A stretch of 64,000 bases of DNA from Bacillota bacterium. GTDB lineage: Bacteria; Bacillota_A; Clostridia; Lachnospirales; Lachnospiraceae. Shown piece after piece: positions 16,583 to 25,511 of this stretch. The translations under genes and the position numbers were made by a program. Where the stretch lies: assembly GCA_023407175.1 (NCBI GenBank), contig JAEYMU010000052.1, forward strand, positions 1 to 64,000, in the 5' to 3' direction. The notes beneath the pieces are model-generated. The model searched no databases. It worked only from the letters and a program-made list of their open reading frames with translations, and was not told the origin of the DNA. How positions within the stretch are numbered: the stretch's first letter is position 1; each line of letters begins with the position of its first letter.

Positions 16583-17674
16583 TCAGGAAAAGGAAGTGAT
16601 CTGAAGTTCTCTTTGCTTGGTAAGGTCGATAAATTGCTCACCGGCCTTAATAACAGGCCGGGATAGCTCCATCTTATTGATGAAGACGATTTCTCCGGCA
16701 ACACCGTTGCTTAATTTAACCGTATTATGTATGTAGGTTTGGGTGATACCCTCCAGGAAGGTCATGATAAATCCGGGATCATATTTGGAATAGCCCTCAT
16801 TTTCAAAAATCGATACCACATCAAAGGGACACAGGGGACCACGGTATACTCTGGCACAGGTCATGGCATCATATACATCGGCGATGGACACCAGCTTTGC
16901 AAAGGGGTCAATCTGTTCACTGTAAAAGCCATAGGGATAGCCGCTGCCGTCACACCGTTCATGGTGCATCAGGGCAGCATGCTTAATTCTTGAATCAATC
17001 GGCTTTCCCTTTAACAGATTATAGCCGCGGATAGTGTGGGTTCGAATGGTACTGAATTCGTCCTCTGTCAGCCGGGCGGGCTTTTTAATAATCTGCTGCG
17101 GGATTAAAAGCTTGCCCAGATCATGCAGCAGGCCGCACAGGGTGAGTATCTCAAGATCCTTCTGAGCAAAATTAAGCCATTTTCCTATAATATTACAGAT
17201 AACCGCAACATTAAGGCTATGGACATAGGTGGTATCATCATATTGCCTCATACAGTGCAGCATATGAAATAATTCTATATTAGAGTCGCATTTGGACAGA
17301 ATACCCTTCGCATCCTCCAGAAGCTTCTCCGTATCGATATCTGTCTCGCCCTTAACAAAGCTGTCAAGGGAGCCTTTGAATTCGAGGACGGCAGTCCGGT
17401 ACGCCATATGGAAGCGCTGGAAGGCTTCACTTTTACGTATATTCTCATAATAAGTGGCCGTATCCTGTAAAGAGTCTGCTTCCTCCTTGTCGGGAACGAA
17501 GTAGATTAAAAGCTCAATGATGGAATAAAATACAAGTCTCGTGATAATCTTGTCGGTCAGTGTAGTCTCTTTTGCAATAATCAGGTGATTGTCCTTTGTG
17601 AATATATCCGCAGCGACAATCATACCAGGAATGGCCTGACTGGTTAGAATTCTCTTTGTATCCATATTGGCCAC
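16583..17674 (-). CDS. HD-GYP domain protein, probable c-di-GMP phosphodiesterase
   Basis: 363 residues from the GTG at 17674, which has AAAGGAG six bases upstream; the earlier GTG at 17695 has no such site. An N-terminal helical segment precedes the HD-GYP core: HSLNVAVICNIIGKW, the metal-binding GLLHDLGK, then HHERCDGSGYPYG, which matches the HHE...DGSGYP signature of active enzymes. These proteins hydrolyse c-di-GMP to pGpG or GMP and so influence motility, adhesion and sporulation. There is no transmembrane helix or receiver domain. The gene stands alone, convergent with the ABC exporter. Confidence 0.88.
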   Translation of the reverse strand: MANMDTKRILTSQAIPGMIVAADIFTKDNHLIIAKETTLTDKIITRLVFYSIIELLIYFVPDKEEADSLQDTATYYENIRKSEAFQRFHMAYRTAVLEFKGSLDSFVKGETDIDTEKLLEDAKGILSKCDSNIELFHMLHCMRQYDDTTYVHSLNVAVICNIIGKWLNFAQKDLEILTLCGLLHDLGKLLIPQQIIKKPARLTEDEFSTIRTHTIRGYNLLKGKPIDSRIKHAALMHHERCDGSGYPYGFYSEQIDPFAKLVSIADVYDAMTCARVYRGPLCPFDVVSIFENEGYSKYDPGFIMTFLEGITQTYIHNTVKLSNGVAGEIVFINKMELSRPVIKAGEQFIDLTKQRELQITSFS

Positions 17675-17860
17675 GCTGTACTCCTTTCCGGGCACATTTC
17701 AACGGTAAGTATTTTAATGATGGTTTCTAATTTATAGTATATGTACAAAATGTCTGAAAGTCAATTAATTAAAAGGGAAATTTGTACTATTTACACAATT
17801 TATACCGAATTTAGGCGCCAACAGGTAGATTTTGCTGTGTATTGCCAATGCAAGACACAC

Positions 17861-17889
17861 TTGACAAATAAAAATACATATTGTATCTT
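17861..17889 (+). promoter_or_regulatory. SigA-type promoter of the P-loop kinase gene
   Basis: TTGACA (17861-17866), a 17-bp spacer and TATCTT (17884-17889), about 30 bp before the start codon. Confidence 0.65.
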
Positions 17890-17918
17890 TTCCATTAAAA
17901 GCGGATTGGAGGAGCCTT

Positions 17919-18518
17919 ATGCCTTATATTATATTGCTAGCCGGTTTGCCGGCAGTCGGAAAAACCACATTTTCAAGATTTATCAGTAAAGAGCTTTGTA
18001 TCCCGGCCATATCGAAGGACTATATCAAGGAAATTCTGTTTGATTCTCTGGGCTTTCAGTCGAGGGCGGAGAAGGTCCGCCTGGGTGATGCCAGCAGGGA
18101 TGTTATGTATGGAATGGCGGAGGAATTCATGAGGCTGGAGCTTCCGGTTATCCTTGAAAATAATTTTGACCGCAATTCAAAAGCTCATCTGGAGGATTTA
18201 ATCAGCCAGTATGGTTACGATTGCATTACTGTTTTGTTTGAGGGTGAGACTGAGGCCATCTACCGAAGGTTCATTGCACGAAACCATAGCAGCCTGCGAC
18301 ATCCCGGCCATATTACCAATCAGTGCTATCCGCTGAAGGATAATATGGAGCCGGTCAGTGATATGACGCTGGAGCAATTTCGCGATATTGCCGCCCATTC
18401 CGGTATCGCAGATTTTTGCATCGGGAAGGAATTAATCCGTGTTGATGCCACGGATATTGAGGCTGTGGATTATAAGGGCATCCTGGGACGGATAAAGGAG
18501 ACGCTTGCCAGCCTCTGA
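17919..18518 (+). CDS. P-loop kinase of the AAA_33/zeta-toxin-like group
   Basis: 199 residues with Walker A GLPAVGKTTFS at the N terminus, a mid-protein ENNFDRNSKAHLEDLI segment and an arginine-bearing lid (RRFIARNHSSLRHPGH). This layout is shared by small-molecule and nucleic-acid 5' kinases such as gluconate kinase-like, chloramphenicol phosphotransferase-like and polynucleotide kinase-like proteins. The substrate cannot be read from the sequence. GGAGG precedes the ATG. No antitoxin-like partner lies beside it, so a zeta-type toxin role is not favoured. Confidence 0.7.
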   Translation: MPYIILLAGLPAVGKTTFSRFISKELCIPAISKDYIKEILFDSLGFQSRAEKVRLGDASRDVMYGMAEEFMRLELPVILENNFDRNSKAHLEDLISQYGYDCITVLFEGETEAIYRRFIARNHSSLRHPGHITNQCYPLKDNMEPVSDMTLEQFRDIAAHSGIADFCIGKELIRVDATDIEAVDYKGILGRIKETLASL

Positions 18519-18608
18519 AAATTGCAGCTTATGCCAGCTCCTCAGGGCCTGTTTGAAAACTGTTTGTACCGGGCCGGAATATGAAGCTTACGAGAAAAGA
18601 GGGAAAGA

Positions 18609-19304
18609 ATGATATATTCCAACACAAAAATGGCCACCTTTCTTTGCCGCCCAAACCGGTTCATCGCCAGGGTAATTGTGGAGGGCAGGGAGGAGATGGT
18701 TCATGTAAAGACCACCGGCCGGTGTGGGGAGCTCCTGAAGGAAGGCGCCGTTGTAATCCTGGAGGAGGCGGCAAATCCGGACCGCAAGACAAGATACTCC
18801 CTGATTGCTGTATATAAGGGAGATGTTCTGATTAATATGGACTCTCAGGTACCCAATACGGTTGTTTATGAGGGACTTCTGGAGGGAAGGATTGGAGAAA
18901 TCTCTGATATTACCAGTCTTTCCCGGGAGGTTGTCTTTGGCAATTCCAGATTTGATCTCTGTTTTGAAAGTGGTGGGAGAAGAGGCTTTCTCGAGGTAAA
19001 GGGAGTGACCCTGGAAGAAAACAAGGCGGCCCTGTTCCCGGATGCCCCGACAGAGCGCGGACGCAAGCACCTTCTGGAAATGATCCGTGCGGTAGAGGAG
19101 GGCTATTTGGGCTGCATCCTCTTTCTGATCCAGATGAAGGGGGTGGAGTATTTCTCGCCGAATATTATCAGAGATCCCAAATTCTCCAGAGCCCTGTCAC
19201 TGGCCTTCGAAAAAGGAGTGATGATACTGGCTTATGACTCTGTAGTTACAAAGAATGGGATTACCATTGGCAGCCCGGTTGAGGTCAGGCTGGAACAGCC
19301 TTAA
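18609..19304 (+). CDS. sfsA: SfsA family protein (sugar fermentation stimulation protein A)
   Basis: 231 residues with the family hallmarks: FLCRPNRFIARV, MDSQVPNTVV, the nuclease-like SRFDLCFE...FLEVKGVTL core and FPDAPTERGRKHLLEM. The family has a PD-(D/E)xK nuclease-like fold and was named for raising maltose enzyme expression in E. coli; its biochemical role is unsettled. The usual CPNTGRM segment reads KTTGRCGELL here, a divergence near the N terminus. The gene lies alone between the P-loop kinase and the metK riboswitch. Confidence 0.88.
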   Translation: MIYSNTKMATFLCRPNRFIARVIVEGREEMVHVKTTGRCGELLKEGAVVILEEAANPDRKTRYSLIAVYKGDVLINMDSQVPNTVVYEGLLEGRIGEISDITSLSREVVFGNSRFDLCFESGGRRGFLEVKGVTLEENKAALFPDAPTERGRKHLLEMIRAVEEGYLGCILFLIQMKGVEYFSPNIIRDPKFSRALSLAFEKGVMILAYDSVVTKNGITIGSPVEVRLEQP

Positions 19305-19315
19305 GAAAAAACCAC

Positions 19316-19344
19316 TTGACGGGTTTTGGATTTAGGTATATTCT
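19316..19344 (+). promoter_or_regulatory. Promoter of the metK transcript
   Basis: TTGACG (19316-19321) and a -10 near 19339-19344 (TATTCT) with a 17-bp spacer, about 40 bp before the riboswitch. Confidence 0.55.
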
Positions 19345-19386
19345 TATAGTATCAAGTTTGACAAATAATTTAATAATTTACCATTT

Positions 19387-19531
19387 CTCTTATTCAGAGT
19401 GACGGAGAGTAAAGGCTCTATGAAGTCACGGCAACCCCGGTTAATGGAAGGTGCCAACCTGAGCGAGTAATCGAACAATAAGAGGGTTTGATGAACCGAT
19501 GTCAAGTCCGCTTCGCGGACTTATTTTTTTA
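19387..19531 (+). promoter_or_regulatory. SAM-I (S-box) riboswitch with terminator, upstream of metK
   Basis: The P1 helix pairs CTCTTATT (19387-19394) with AATAAGAG (19477-19484). The conserved core is plain: CTCTATGAAGTCACGGCAACC, then GGTGCCAACCTGAGCGAG. An intrinsic terminator (AAGTCCG...CGGACTT and a T run, 19504-19530) follows. In this class SAM binding favours the terminator, so metK is shut off when SAM is plentiful. Confidence 0.95.
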
Positions 19532-19577
19532 CAGAGAATTGTAATAATTTAATGAATAGAACGAATGGAGGATATTT

Positions 19578-20765
19578 ATGCAAAAGAGATTATTTACCTC
19601 GGAATCAGTAACAGAGGGGCATCCCGATAAAATCTGTGACCAGATTTCCGATGCGGTACTGGATTCCTTATTAGTACAGGACCCAATGAGCAGGGTCGCC
19701 TGTGAGACTGCCATCACAACCGGTCTGGTGCTGGTAATGGGTGAGATCACAACAGAGGGCTATGTGGATATTCAGAAAATTGTAAGGGATACCATCCGGG
19801 AAATCGGCTATGATAAGTCCGAATATGGCTTTGATGCCAATACCTGCGGTGTTATTGTAGCATTGGACGAGCAGTCCAAGGATATTGCCATGGGTGTTGA
19901 TACAGCCTTCGAGGTGAAGGAGCATCTTACCGAGGAGGAGGAGCTGGCCAAAATCGGAGCCGGAGACCAGGGAATGATGTTCGGCTATGCAACCAATGAG
20001 ACAGAGGAATTCATGCCCTATCCGATTTCTCTTGCCCATAAGCTGACCAAGCAGCTCACAAGGATAAGAAAAGAAGGAGTTCTAAGCTACCTTCGTCCGG
20101 ATGGAAAATCACAGGTAACGGTAGAATATGATGATAACGGTAAACCAATCCACTTGAACGCTGTTGTGCTTTCCACACAGCATGGGGCAGAGGTTACGAT
20201 AGAGCAGCTGCGCAGGGATGTGAAGCAATATGTACTTGATCCGGTGCTCCCTCAGGAGCTTGTGGATGAGAGGACCAAATTTTTTATCAATCCTACGGGG
20301 CGCTTTGTTATCGGCGGGCCCAACGGAGACAGCGGCTTAACCGGAAGAAAGATTATTGTGGATACCTACGGCGGCTATGCCAGACATGGCGGCGGCGCAT
20401 TCTCCGGTAAGGATTGCACGAAGGTGGACCGTTCCGCTTCCTATGCAGCCCGTTATGTTGCCAAGAACCTTGTGGCAGCAGGACTGGCAGACCGTCTTGA
20501 AATACAGGTTTCCTATGCCATCGGTGTTGCTGAGCCGACCTCAATCATGGTGGATACCTTCGGAACCGGTAAGCTCACCGAGGAGGAGCTGGTAGCAATT
20601 ATCCGCAGGCATTTTGATCTGCGTCCGGCCGGAATTATTAAGATGCTGGATTTAAGAAGACCGATCTATAAGCAAACGGCCGCCTATGGACACTTTGGAA
20701 GACTTGATCTTGACCTTCCCTGGGAGAAGACGGATAAGGCGGAGGAGTTAAAGAAGTATCTATAA
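19578..20765 (+). CDS. metK: S-adenosylmethionine synthetase
   Basis: 395 residues, standard length. The enzyme makes SAM from ATP and methionine as a tetramer in the cytosol. Signatures are exact: [20 protein letters not shown] at the N terminus, [15 protein letters not shown] (the ATP/methionine signature) and [17 protein letters not shown] (the P-loop-like signature). It is preceded by a SAM-I riboswitch and followed by a strong inverted-repeat terminator, so it is a single-gene transcription unit under product feedback. Confidence 0.97.
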   Translation: MQKRLFTSESVTEGHPDKICDQISDAVLDSLLVQDPMSRVACETAITTGLVLVMGEITTEGYVDIQKIVRDTIREIGYDKSEYGFDANTCGVIVALDEQSKDIAMGVDTAFEVKEHLTEEEELAKIGAGDQGMMFGYATNETEEFMPYPISLAHKLTKQLTRIRKEGVLSYLRPDGKSQVTVEYDDNGKPIHLNAVVLSTQHGAEVTIEQLRRDVKQYVLDPVLPQELVDERTKFFINPTGRFVIGGPNGDSGLTGRKIIVDTYGGYARHGGGAFSGKDCTKVDRSASYAARYVAKNLVAAGLADRLEIQVSYAIGVAEPTSIMVDTFGTGKLTEEELVAIIRRHFDLRPAGIIKMLDLRRPIYKQTAAYGHFGRLDLDLPWEKTDKAEELKKYL

Positions 20766-20803
20766 GAGATAGAGGATTTTATCAGAAATTTTTTCTATAA
20801 TAA

Positions 20804-20846
20804 TGGCCCCCTTTCGTTGAATTGATTTTTCAACGAAAAGGGGTCA
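20804..20846. terminator. Bidirectional terminator between metK and the LysM-GH18 gene
   Basis: TGGCCCCCTTTCGTTGA and TCAACGAAAAGGGGTCA form a near-perfect 17-bp stem with a T-rich loop, between two convergent genes. Confidence 0.8.
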
Positions 20847-20850
20847 TGTG

Positions 20851-22137
20851 TTAATTTGGGAACTTTATGATATGATAGAGATTATTTATCACAAACCACA
20901 TCTGGGTAAAAAAGAACATGTTATTCCAGGTTGATAACCCCTGCAGCCCGTATTCGGGGATCAGCCGGGTAATCTGGTCTATGCTCCTGGCATCCTTAAA
21001 CCATACATTATGCAGTGAACCTCCAATATCGTAATAAAAATAATAGGGGGCTGCGGCAGCCTCGCTAAACTGTATGGATACTCCGTTATCAATGGCAAGT
21101 TGAATTGCCGTATCATAGGTAATTGAATTTGCTACCGTATATTCGGGAACATAGGGAAGTGCCCAGTCATAACCGATGACGGACAATCCAAGTACATATT
21201 TATTGGAGGGCATTGTTTTAAGAACATTGTCGATCAGTCCCCTTGCAATATTAAGCGGGGTTGCAGAGGTTGGAGGTCCGTAGGAGTATCCCCAATCATA
21301 GGATACGAACAAGATTGCGTCCACGTACTGTGATATGCTGGAATAATCAATGGTTTCATAAACCACCTCGGTTCCTTCGATGGTTACTCTTGGTGTTACA
21401 GTAATGGAATACCTTAGGCCTTCACTTCTTAGCCGTGTACTTATTTTCCTGATATAATTTTCAGCCTGTTCTTCTGTTGCAGGGTCTATTAATTGACAAT
21501 ATTGATTCAGCCCCATATAACCCTTTGCTTTAATATTAGCTATAATATTATCAATCATACGGTCCTGTATATCAGGATTATTCAGGAGGGCAGAAGCTGC
21601 CGAATTATCTCTGACCCCCCGTTCGGATAAGGTAGATATCAACATCATGGGAAATACGCCGTATTCCTTTGCCAGGTTGACAATTTCCTGATCGTCGGGA
21701 TTATTCAGATTGCCCATCGCATCAAACCGATAATCAAACACCGTTAGAAATGTTAAGAAAGGCAGGGTTTTTCTTAACACATCCCTATTTACATAGGAAT
21801 AAACATATCCTCCGATTGACATGGTGCCGATTTTATCAGCATCATAGCTTATGGTAATGATCTCGCCGGGATATATGTATCTTCTGTCTGATAGATAGGG
21901 ATTATTTCTTAAAAGCTGCATCAGGGGAACCTGATACATCTCTGCAATACCTCCCAGGGTATCACCTTCCTGTACGGTATGATTTAATAAGGGGTAAACA
22001 ATTACAATGGTCTGGCCGACCACCAGATCATTGGGGTTTAATATACCATTTTCTAATATCAGCCTGTCTTTCGAAAGCCGGTAAAGTGCTGCAATCGATT
22101 CCATTGTTTCACCGGGCTGTACGACATGTATGATCAT
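20851..22137 (-). CDS. LysM-GH18 protein (SafA/YaaH-SleL-like) with a degenerate catalytic motif
   Basis: 428 residues from the ATG at 22137 (MIIHVVQPGET, the usual family start, with AAGG nine bases upstream); an ATG at 22158 is in frame but has no ribosome site. Two LysM domains (about 1-45 and 52-97) bind glycan; the rest is a GH18 barrel like spore cortex-lytic SleL/YaaH. The family catalytic consensus is DGxDxDxE. Here the segment at residues ~206-215 reads YMGLNQYCQ: the second Asp is Tyr and the acid/base Glu is Gln. Hydrolysis by the normal mechanism is therefore unlikely and a glycan-binding or structural spore-coat role is more probable. No signal peptide, as in mother-cell-made spore proteins. 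Confidence 0.85.
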   Translation of the reverse strand: MIIHVVQPGETMESIAALYRLSKDRLILENGILNPNDLVVGQTIVIVYPLLNHTVQEGDTLGGIAEMYQVPLMQLLRNNPYLSDRRYIYPGEIITISYDADKIGTMSIGGYVYSYVNRDVLRKTLPFLTFLTVFDYRFDAMGNLNNPDDQEIVNLAKEYGVFPMMLISTLSERGVRDNSAASALLNNPDIQDRMIDNIIANIKAKGYMGLNQYCQLIDPATEEQAENYIRKISTRLRSEGLRYSITVTPRVTIEGTEVVYETIDYSSISQYVDAILFVSYDWGYSYGPPTSATPLNIARGLIDNVLKTMPSNKYVLGLSVIGYDWALPYVPEYTVANSITYDTAIQLAIDNGVSIQFSEAAAAPYYFYYDIGGSLHNVWFKDARSIDQITRLIPEYGLQGLSTWNNMFFFTQMWFVINNLYHIIKFPN

Positions 22138-22225
22138 ACCTGAATACCTTATTTTCATTTATATTATGAATATATGTCAGCTTTCAGGGAAAATGTCTTT
22201 GCATTTCATTGATCATACCCTATCG

Positions 22226-22906
22226 TTATATCTGAGCAGCAAGGTCGATCAATTCATCAAATTGTTGGATGCAATAATCAGCATCATTTAATAATGCTTT
22301 TCTTTTTTCATCAGCTTTTCTATCCAGATATTCCGTAAAAACTGATTTCATTCCGGCTCTTCTGGCTCCTGCCAATTCGTCGAAACCGCCGTCTCCGACG
22401 AACAGGCTTTCCTTTGCAGAAACATGAATGCTGTTAAGTGCATACTGATACATTTTTAAATCCGGCTTCATCATGCCCACATCACTGGAAAAAACTGCGG
22501 CATCAAATAAAGGGGCCAGTGGTGAGCTGCTCCAGTATTTACAGTCAATAACGTCAGCATTGCTGATAAGGCAAATTTTAATGTCCTTATCAGCAATGCT
22601 GCGCAGCGTATGTAATATTTGTTCATCCACTTCGAGTAAAGCCCTTTTCATTCGGTCCTTTCTTAAGGCCAATAGCTCTGTCAGTTGCCTGTCATCTATC
22701 TTATAGGGCATGGAACGAACGATTTTATCAACGATTTCTTTTTCATCTTTTATTTTGCCTAAGGCACGTTCGTTATACAGCTCACTGTTTTCAGCATAAG
22801 CTTCCCATTCCTGTGCGGAAATTCCAAGTACATCATATTCATTTCTTCCGGTAAGATATTGGGGATGCACCAATGTAAAAAATAAATCAAAAAATACGGC
22901 TTTCAT
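22226..22906 (-). CDS. HAD-superfamily hydrolase
   Basis: 226 residues. Motif I is VFFDLFFTLV with the nucleophile Asp7; the usual second Asp (DxD) is Phe, a form seen in YjjG-like and haloacid-dehalogenase-like branches. Motif II is ISNAD, and motifs III/IV are MMKPDLKMY and FVGDGGFDELAGARRAG. A helical C1 cap (about 15-85) places it in the subclass that acts on small soluble phosphoesters such as nucleotides or sugar phosphates. The substrate is unknown. It lies between the LysM-GH18 gene and the nucleotidyltransferase gene, all on the minus strand. Confidence 0.8.
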   Translation of the reverse strand: MKAVFFDLFFTLVHPQYLTGRNEYDVLGISAQEWEAYAENSELYNERALGKIKDEKEIVDKIVRSMPYKIDDRQLTELLALRKDRMKRALLEVDEQILHTLRSIADKDIKICLISNADVIDCKYWSSSPLAPLFDAAVFSSDVGMMKPDLKMYQYALNSIHVSAKESLFVGDGGFDELAGARRAGMKSVFTEYLDRKADEKRKALLNDADYCIQQFDELIDLAAQI

Positions 22907-22946
22907 GTGATCCTATGCTCCAATCATATTTTTTTGTGTTATTGTT

Positions 22947-23606
22947 TTATTTTTTCTTCAGCCTTGGCAGGACCCATTCAATATATGCCATCATATTACG
23001 GGACCGGTCAGTGTCACTTCCTAAGAAAAGCTTTTCAAACCATTTCGGGTCAGGAACCTGATGGAGCTCGCCCAGAAACTTGATCACCGAGCCGGAGGGA
23101 GGCAGTGGCTTATCATTTACGATCCAGATGGCTTCAATTAATTTCCAGGAATTTATGGAGGTCAGGTAGTTCGTTTTGAGCAGATTGTCCTTTTCAAGGG
23201 CGGGGGCAAGCTTGTATTTCACACTGAGCAGCCAATGGTAAATGCTCTTTTTTGTCTCCGGCCTTATCTTGTATTTTCTGTAACGGGTATCTGCAAGCGT
23301 CGCCAATTCCTGCAATTGTCCATTATCATATAAAATTTTACTGTTAATATAGCGATATACCTCCATATCGCTGTTTTGAAGCTTATAAAGGGCAGTCTCA
23401 AATCTTAAGTAGATGTATTCCACAAGAATACCATCAATAAAGGTGGCTTCAAATTTATCTGTATTGCATAAGATCATGATGTCAAGATCGGAAAATTCAT
23501 TTGCTGTTCCATCCGCTACGGAGCCCATAACCATAATACCGGTTACCGCTTTGTTTTTCTTCAATCCCTCAACTACTTTATCCAATATATCGAGTTGATG
23601 CTTCAT
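22947..23606 (-). CDS. Nucleotidyltransferase-fold protein (MNT/KNTase-like)
   Basis: 219 residues from the ATG at 23606, which has GGAGG five bases upstream; the in-frame ATG at 23618 overlaps that site. The pol-beta-type motif GS..DG.....SDLD is intact (VMGSVADGTANEFSDLDIMI), with the third carboxylate likely in VEYIYL. The C-terminal half is helical, as in aminoglycoside nucleotidyltransferases. It may adenylylate a small molecule or a protein; the substrate is unknown. There is no HEPN partner, so the toxin-antitoxin form is not supported. Confidence 0.75.
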   Translation of the reverse strand: MKHQLDILDKVVEGLKKNKAVTGIMVMGSVADGTANEFSDLDIMILCNTDKFEATFIDGILVEYIYLRFETALYKLQNSDMEVYRYINSKILYDNGQLQELATLADTRYRKYKIRPETKKSIYHWLLSVKYKLAPALEKDNLLKTNYLTSINSWKLIEAIWIVNDKPLPPSGSVIKFLGELHQVPDPKWFEKLFLGSDTDRSRNMMAYIEWVLPRLKKK

Positions 23607-23814
23607 AGGTACCTCCATTTATCCGCCCTTATCGGGGTGTGCTTTGCAGTGGTCTTTTTCCTGCCTCTATTGTAACCCAGTTTTGGTAAATTGTATATCT
23701 GTTTTCCCGTATTTTACACAAAAGAGAAGGGAAAAGGCAATAGTCAAACAGGCTTAAATTCATGAAAACTTTAGAAAAATCATAGTTATTTTCTGTGTAA
23801 ATTTATTTATTACA

Positions 23815-23910
23815 TGATATAATGTCGTTAGACATTATATCAGCGCCGAACGAAGTGAGTGCGCATCCAGGCACGGAGTGCCATATTATAATTGCTTGCA
23901 ATTATGATAT
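23815..23910. repeat. Array of four consecutive hairpins in the sensor kinase leader
   Basis: In order: TGATATAATGTC-GTTA-GACATTATATCA (perfect 12-bp stem, 23815-23842); GCGC...GCGC (23843-23864); GGCAC-GGA-GTGCC (23870-23882); and ATAATTGC-TT-GCAATTAT (23888-23905) with flanking ATAT pairs. The units abut with almost no spacer. The first arm contains TATAAT, which could serve as a -10, in which case the rest of the array lies in the 5' leader of the kinase mRNA. Confidence 0.55.
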
Positions 23911-23989
23911 ACTAAGGAACAGAAGGGCTGATGCTGTTACAAAGGCAGAAAAATCCGGATGGAAACCGATTGTGAAGGAGTTGGATCAG

Positions 23990-25510
23990 TTGAAATTGAA
24001 AGACAGGCTGTTAGCAGCATTTTTTATCATGGTAGCCATGCCAGTGCTCTTGCTGGCCGTTACGGCGGGTACCATTATAAATTTGCAGATAAACTCCATA
24101 AAAAAATCCTATGATGTGGATGGGGAAAACCTTCAGATTATCACAAATTCCATTCAGATATTTAACCGGCTGACCAGAGGCACCTATAATGAGATCAAGC
24201 TGACAGCGTTAAGAACCCCGGAGCTTTTGGCAGATGAGGATTATATTGACGGACTCAACCAGGAGCTTAAGGGTAAGTATTCCTTTATCGCCGTCAGAAA
24301 AGGGGAAGAATTCATATATACCGGCAACAGCCTTAAGCTTAGCATGATCGAAGATAATCTTCAGGCTTTCGGGGATTACAGCACGGAGGTGGATGGAGGA
24401 ACCTACATTGAGGGAATTCATCCTTTCCTGGTGAAGGCGCAGGATTTCTATTTTCCGGATCATGAGGAGGGAACTGTTTTCGTTATCACGGATTTGAACA
24501 CATTAATTCCCCAGCTTAAGACCTTTATTGTACAAAGCTCCATAGCTGTGCTGGTGATTTTGATGTTCACCTCGGTGATATTGATGCTCTGGATTTACCG
24601 CGGTATCCTAAGACCGCTTAATATATTAAGAGTTGGGATGAACCAGATTAAGGACGGGGATTTAGACTATTCGGTGGTCTCCGAGACGGATGACGAGATT
24701 GGACAGATTTGTGAAGATTTTGAAGAGATGAGAATAAGGCTGAAGGAGCAGATTGACAGCCGCCTGCAGTATGAGGAAGATATCAAGGAGCTGATCAGTA
24801 ATATCTCCCATGATTTGAAGACGCCGCTGACGGCCATCAAGGGCTATTCAGAAGGGCTGCTAGACGGTGTGGCAGATACTCCCCAGAAGCAGGAAAAATA
24901 TTTAAAAACTATTTTTACAAAGGCGAATGACATGTCGATTCTGGTGGATGAGCTGGCATTTTATGCAAAGATTGACTGTAATACCATACCCTATAGCTTT
25001 AAGGAGATTAATCTCAAGGATTATTTTGACGACTGTATCGAGGATTTGGGACTGGATCTGGAGGTTAAGAATGTCGAGATACAGTATATGAATGATATTG
25101 ACCCTGGAGTGGAAGTAGTTGCGGATGCAGAACAGCTGAAGCGGGTAATAAATAATATTATCGGAAATGCAGTAAAATATATAAATAAGCCCAAGGGCAT
25201 CATTCAAATCCGTATTCTTGATATCGGCAACTATGTGCAGGTGGAAATTGAGGATAACGGAATTGGAATACCGAAGGTCGATATTCCATTTATCTTTGAC
25301 CGCTTCTACCGTGCCGATGCCTCGAGAAATTCCAAAAAAGGCGGCAGCGGGCTTGGCCTTGCGATATCCAAGAAGATTATAGAGGACCATTCCGGAGAAA
25401 TAAGGGCAGAGAGTGAGCCCGGATTTGGAACCACAATTATTTTTACCTTAAAAAAGAGCTTGAAGAAAAATACTGAGGATGGAAAAGTTAATTCCGGAAA
25501 GGAGTTGTAA
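23990..25510 (+). CDS. Sensor histidine kinase with HAMP domain
   Basis: About 507 residues from the TTG at 23990, which has AAGGAG nine bases upstream. The frame stays open back to an ATG at 23822, but those 56 codons mostly translate the hairpin array and are not credible protein. There are two transmembrane helices (about 7-30 and 183-205), an extracytoplasmic sensor domain between them, a HAMP domain (RPLNILRVGMNQIKDGDLDY), phosphoacceptor His274 in ISNISHDLKTPLTAIKGYSE, then N (NNIIGNAVKYI), G1 (DNGIGIPKVD), F and G2 (GGSGLGLAI) boxes. It is coupled to the response regulator one base downstream. The stimulus is unknown. Confidence 0.88.
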   Translation: MKLKDRLLAAFFIMVAMPVLLLAVTAGTIINLQINSIKKSYDVDGENLQIITNSIQIFNRLTRGTYNEIKLTALRTPELLADEDYIDGLNQELKGKYSFIAVRKGEEFIYTGNSLKLSMIEDNLQAFGDYSTEVDGGTYIEGIHPFLVKAQDFYFPDHEEGTVFVITDLNTLIPQLKTFIVQSSIAVLVILMFTSVILMLWIYRGILRPLNILRVGMNQIKDGDLDYSVVSETDDEIGQICEDFEEMRIRLKEQIDSRLQYEEDIKELISNISHDLKTPLTAIKGYSEGLLDGVADTPQKQEKYLKTIFTKANDMSILVDELAFYAKIDCNTIPYSFKEINLKDYFDDCIEDLGLDLEVKNVEIQYMNDIDPGVEVVADAEQLKRVINNIIGNAVKYINKPKGIIQIRILDIGNYVQVEIEDNGIGIPKVDIPFIFDRFYRADASRNSKKGGSGLGLAISKKIIEDHSGEIRAESEPGFGTTIIFTLKKSLKKNTEDGKVNSGKEL

Positions 25511-25511
25511 G

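Noticed and set aside
17741..17989. 82-codon plus-strand frame before the P-loop kinase
   Set aside because: It overlaps the promoter and the kinase start, has no ribosome site and no protein-like pattern.
17919..18518. Zeta-toxin of a toxin-antitoxin pair
   Set aside because: There is no small antitoxin gene adjacent, and the fold is shared by many metabolic kinases.
23822..23989. 56-residue N-terminal extension of the second sensor kinase
   Set aside because: It is the translation of a palindromic array, has no ribosome site, and a TTG with AAGGAG nine bases upstream marks a better start.
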